A stretch of DNA of 64,000 bases from assembly GCF_026410285.1 (NCBI RefSeq), contig NZ_JAPMLP010000003.1:62001-126000 (forward strand), given 5' to 3'. The notes beneath the pieces were generated by a model. The model was not told the origin of the DNA. It did not search any database and worked only from the letters and a program-made list of their open reading frames with translations. A program made the position numbers and the translations under genes. Positions 62,539 to 64,000 of this stretch are shown in pieces (within the stretch, counting starts at the first letter, position 1; the number at the start of each line of letters is the position of its first letter). The DNA is from Sulfitobacter sp. F26169L. Lineage in GTDB: Bacteria > Pseudomonadota > Alphaproteobacteria > Rhodobacterales > Rhodobacteraceae.

Positions 62539-64000
62539 ATGGCTATTACTCCCGATTTCGATACGTTCGCATCCTGTTATAACGCGGGGCAGCATCAGGT
62601 CGTATATACGCGGCTGGCCGCTGATCTCGACACGCCGGTTTCGCTGATGCTCAAGCTGGGCGGCGCTGCGGAAAATGCATTTATGCTGGAATCCGTCACC
62701 GGTGGCGAAGTGCGAGGGCGGTATTCGATCATCGGCATGAAACCCGATCTGATCTGGCGCTGCCGTGGCACCACATCCGAAGTAAACCGCGCCGCACGAT
62801 ATGATCCCGATGCTTATACGCCGGTTGACGGTGATCCGCTGGACGCCCTGCGCGAGCTGATCGCGGAAAGCAAAATCGCGCTGCCCGACGATCTGCCGCA
62901 ATCCGCCGCCGGTCTGTTCGGATATCTGGGCTATGATATGATCCGGCTGGTGGAACGCTTGCCACACATCCACCCTGATCCGCTAGACCTGCCCGATGCT
63001 GTGATGCTGCGCCCTTCGGTGGTTGCGGTACTGGACGGTGTGAAGGGTGAGGTGACCGTCGTGTCACCTGCCTGGGTCAGCGAGGGACAGACCGCACGCG
63101 CAGCCTACGCCCAAGCGGCAGAGCGTGTGATGGACGCAGTGCGTGATCTAGAGCGGTCACCCGCGGGTACATCCCGTGATCTGGGCGATGCCACGCCTAC
63201 CCCAGATCCTGTCAGCAATTTCACGAAAGATGCTTACAAAGACGCCGTTCTGAAGGCCAAGGAATACATCAAGGCGGGTGATATCTTTCAGGTCGTCCCG
63301 TCGCAACGTTGGGCACAGCCGTTTGTGCAGCCGCCTTTTGCGCTTTATCGTTCGCTGCGCCGCACCAATCCGTCACCATTCATGTTCTACTTCAACTTTG
63401 GCGGCTTTCACGTGGTGGGTGCCAGCCCTGAAATTCTGGTGCGGGTGTTCGGACAAGAGGTAACGATCCGCCCCATCGCAGGCACCCGCCCCCGTGGCAA
63501 AACCCCCGAAGAAGACCGCGCGTTGGAAGCCGATCTGATGGCCGATCCGAAAGAGTTGGCAGAGCATCTGATGCTGTTCGATCTGGGCCGCAATGATGTG
63601 GGCCGCGTGGCAAAAATTGGCACCGTCCGCCCCACCGAAGAATTCATCGTTGAGCGGTACAGCCACGTGATGCACATCGTATCAAACGTGGTGGGAGAGT
63701 TGCGCCCCGACTGCGATGCGATTGATGCGTTCTTTGCAGGTATGCCGGCAGGCACGGTTTCCGGCGCGCCCAAAGTACGCGCGATGGAGATTATCGACGA
63801 ACTGGAGCCTGAAAAGCGCGGCGTCTATGGCGGCGGTGTAGGGTATTTCAGCGCCGGTGGCGATATGGACATGTGCATCGCTTTACGAACGGCGGTAATC
63901 AAAGATGAAACCCTTTATATTCAGGCAGGTGGCGGCGTGGTCTATGACAGCGACCCAGAGGCGGAATATATGGAAACGGTGCATAAATCCGGTGCCATCC
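62539..64000 (+). CDS. trpE: anthranilate synthase component I, truncated by the window edge
   Basis: The first 487 codons of trpE are present; the C-terminus lies beyond the window. It converts chorismate (with TrpG) to anthranilate, the first step of tryptophan synthesis. The chorismate-binding core is clear: YKDAVLKAKEYIKAGDIFQV near residue 233, SPEILVRV, the substrate site RPIAGTRPRGKTPEED, the AGTVSGAPKVRAMEIIDELE stretch, YGGGVGYFS and the final QAGGGVVYDSDPEAEYMET. The ATG at 62539 is one base after ppiD. Confidence 0.96.
   Translation, partial: MAITPDFDTFASCYNAGQHQVVYTRLAADLDTPVSLMLKLGGAAENAFMLESVTGGEVRGRYSIIGMKPDLIWRCRGTTSEVNRAARYDPDAYTPVDGDPLDALRELIAESKIALPDDLPQSAAGLFGYLGYDMIRLVERLPHIHPDPLDLPDAVMLRPSVVAVLDGVKGEVTVVSPAWVSEGQTARAAYAQAAERVMDAVRDLERSPAGTSRDLGDATPTPDPVSNFTKDAYKDAVLKAKEYIKAGDIFQVVPSQRWAQPFVQPPFALYRSLRRTNPSPFMFYFNFGGFHVVGASPEILVRVFGQEVTIRPIAGTRPRGKTPEEDRALEADLMADPKELAEHLMLFDLGRNDVGRVAKIGTVRPTEEFIVERYSHVMHIVSNVVGELRPDCDAIDAFFAGMPAGTVSGAPKVRAMEIIDELEPEKRGVYGGGVGYFSAGGDMDMCIALRTAVIKDETLYIQAGGGVVYDSDPEAEYMETVHKSGAI

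Noticed and set aside
1-64000. CRISPR arrays, insertion sequences, integrases, phage genes, rRNA
   Set aside because: No direct-repeat array, transposase, integrase or rRNA sequence was recognised anywhere in the window.

Overview
The window is a chromosomal stretch of a marine-type alphaproteobacterium, most likely a member of the Rhodobacteraceae (Roseobacter group). This rests on recognisable proteins: a Paracoccus-type sox cluster, a B12-dependent ribonucleotide reductase (NrdJ), a HemA-type 5-aminolevulinate synthase, a pseudoazurin/NirK/NirV set, a NorCBQD-NnrS-NnrU set, and housekeeping genes (scpA-nagZ-SPOR-argS, cimA, cysS, fabI, gpt, ppiD, trpE). The species cannot be named from sequence reading alone. 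No transposase, integrase, CRISPR array or rRNA was seen. One tRNA-Pro(UGG) is present.

Layout. 1-19.7 kb is mostly housekeeping on the minus strand: scpA (cut by the window edge), nagZ, a SPOR protein, argS, an SDR-like protein, dgt, an IscA/ErpA-type protein, xth, a DegT aminotransferase, an HNH endonuclease, an esterase, an AlkA-like glycosylase, cobK, an MFS transporter, a squalene-synthase-like protein, a methyltransferase, a hydrolase, cimA, cysS and an aminotransferase. 19.7-25.4 kb is a looser region: an outer-membrane beta-barrel, an orphan MttB-family methyltransferase, an EF-hand protein, an ECF sigma factor and two exported metallo-beta-lactamase-fold proteins.

25.4-40.0 kb is a sulfur-oxidation locus. 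A YeeE/YedE transporter, hemA, a DUF302 protein and soxF-E-D-C-B-A-Z-Y-X-W-V lie on the minus strand, and soxS-R-T diverge on the plus strand. Together they encode periplasmic thiosulfate oxidation (SoxXA, SoxYZ, SoxB, SoxCD), thiol and electron accessory proteins (SoxVWS, SoxEF), a sulfur-sensing ArsR-type repressor (SoxR) and transporters. 40.0-50.8 kb is a denitrification locus: nirV, nirK and pseudoazurin on the minus strand, and an NnrR-type regulator, norCBQD, three small genes, nnrS and nnrU on the plus strand, with a DUF1858-type gene between. The two loci abut with soxT and nirV overlapping tail to tail. I infer a cell able to couple thiosulfate oxidation to nitrite/NO reduction when oxygen is low. 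No nosZ or nitrate reductase is in the window.

50.9-64 kb returns to housekeeping: nrdJ with a long upstream region, tRNA-Pro, DUF192, a double cold-shock protein, pdxH, fabI, a LysE exporter, gpt, an aminotransferase, ppiD and trpE (cut by the edge). The most interesting signals are: two FNR/NnrR-type palindromes at matching distances before the pseudoazurin-nirK and norC starts, with related sites before nnrR, DUF302-hemA and nrdJ; candidate SoxR operators in both sox promoter regions; an intrinsic terminator inside the sox run between soxA and soxB; an AT-rich, apparently replaced 3' part of cysS; and a pair of exported MBL-fold proteins, one with a changed metal motif.
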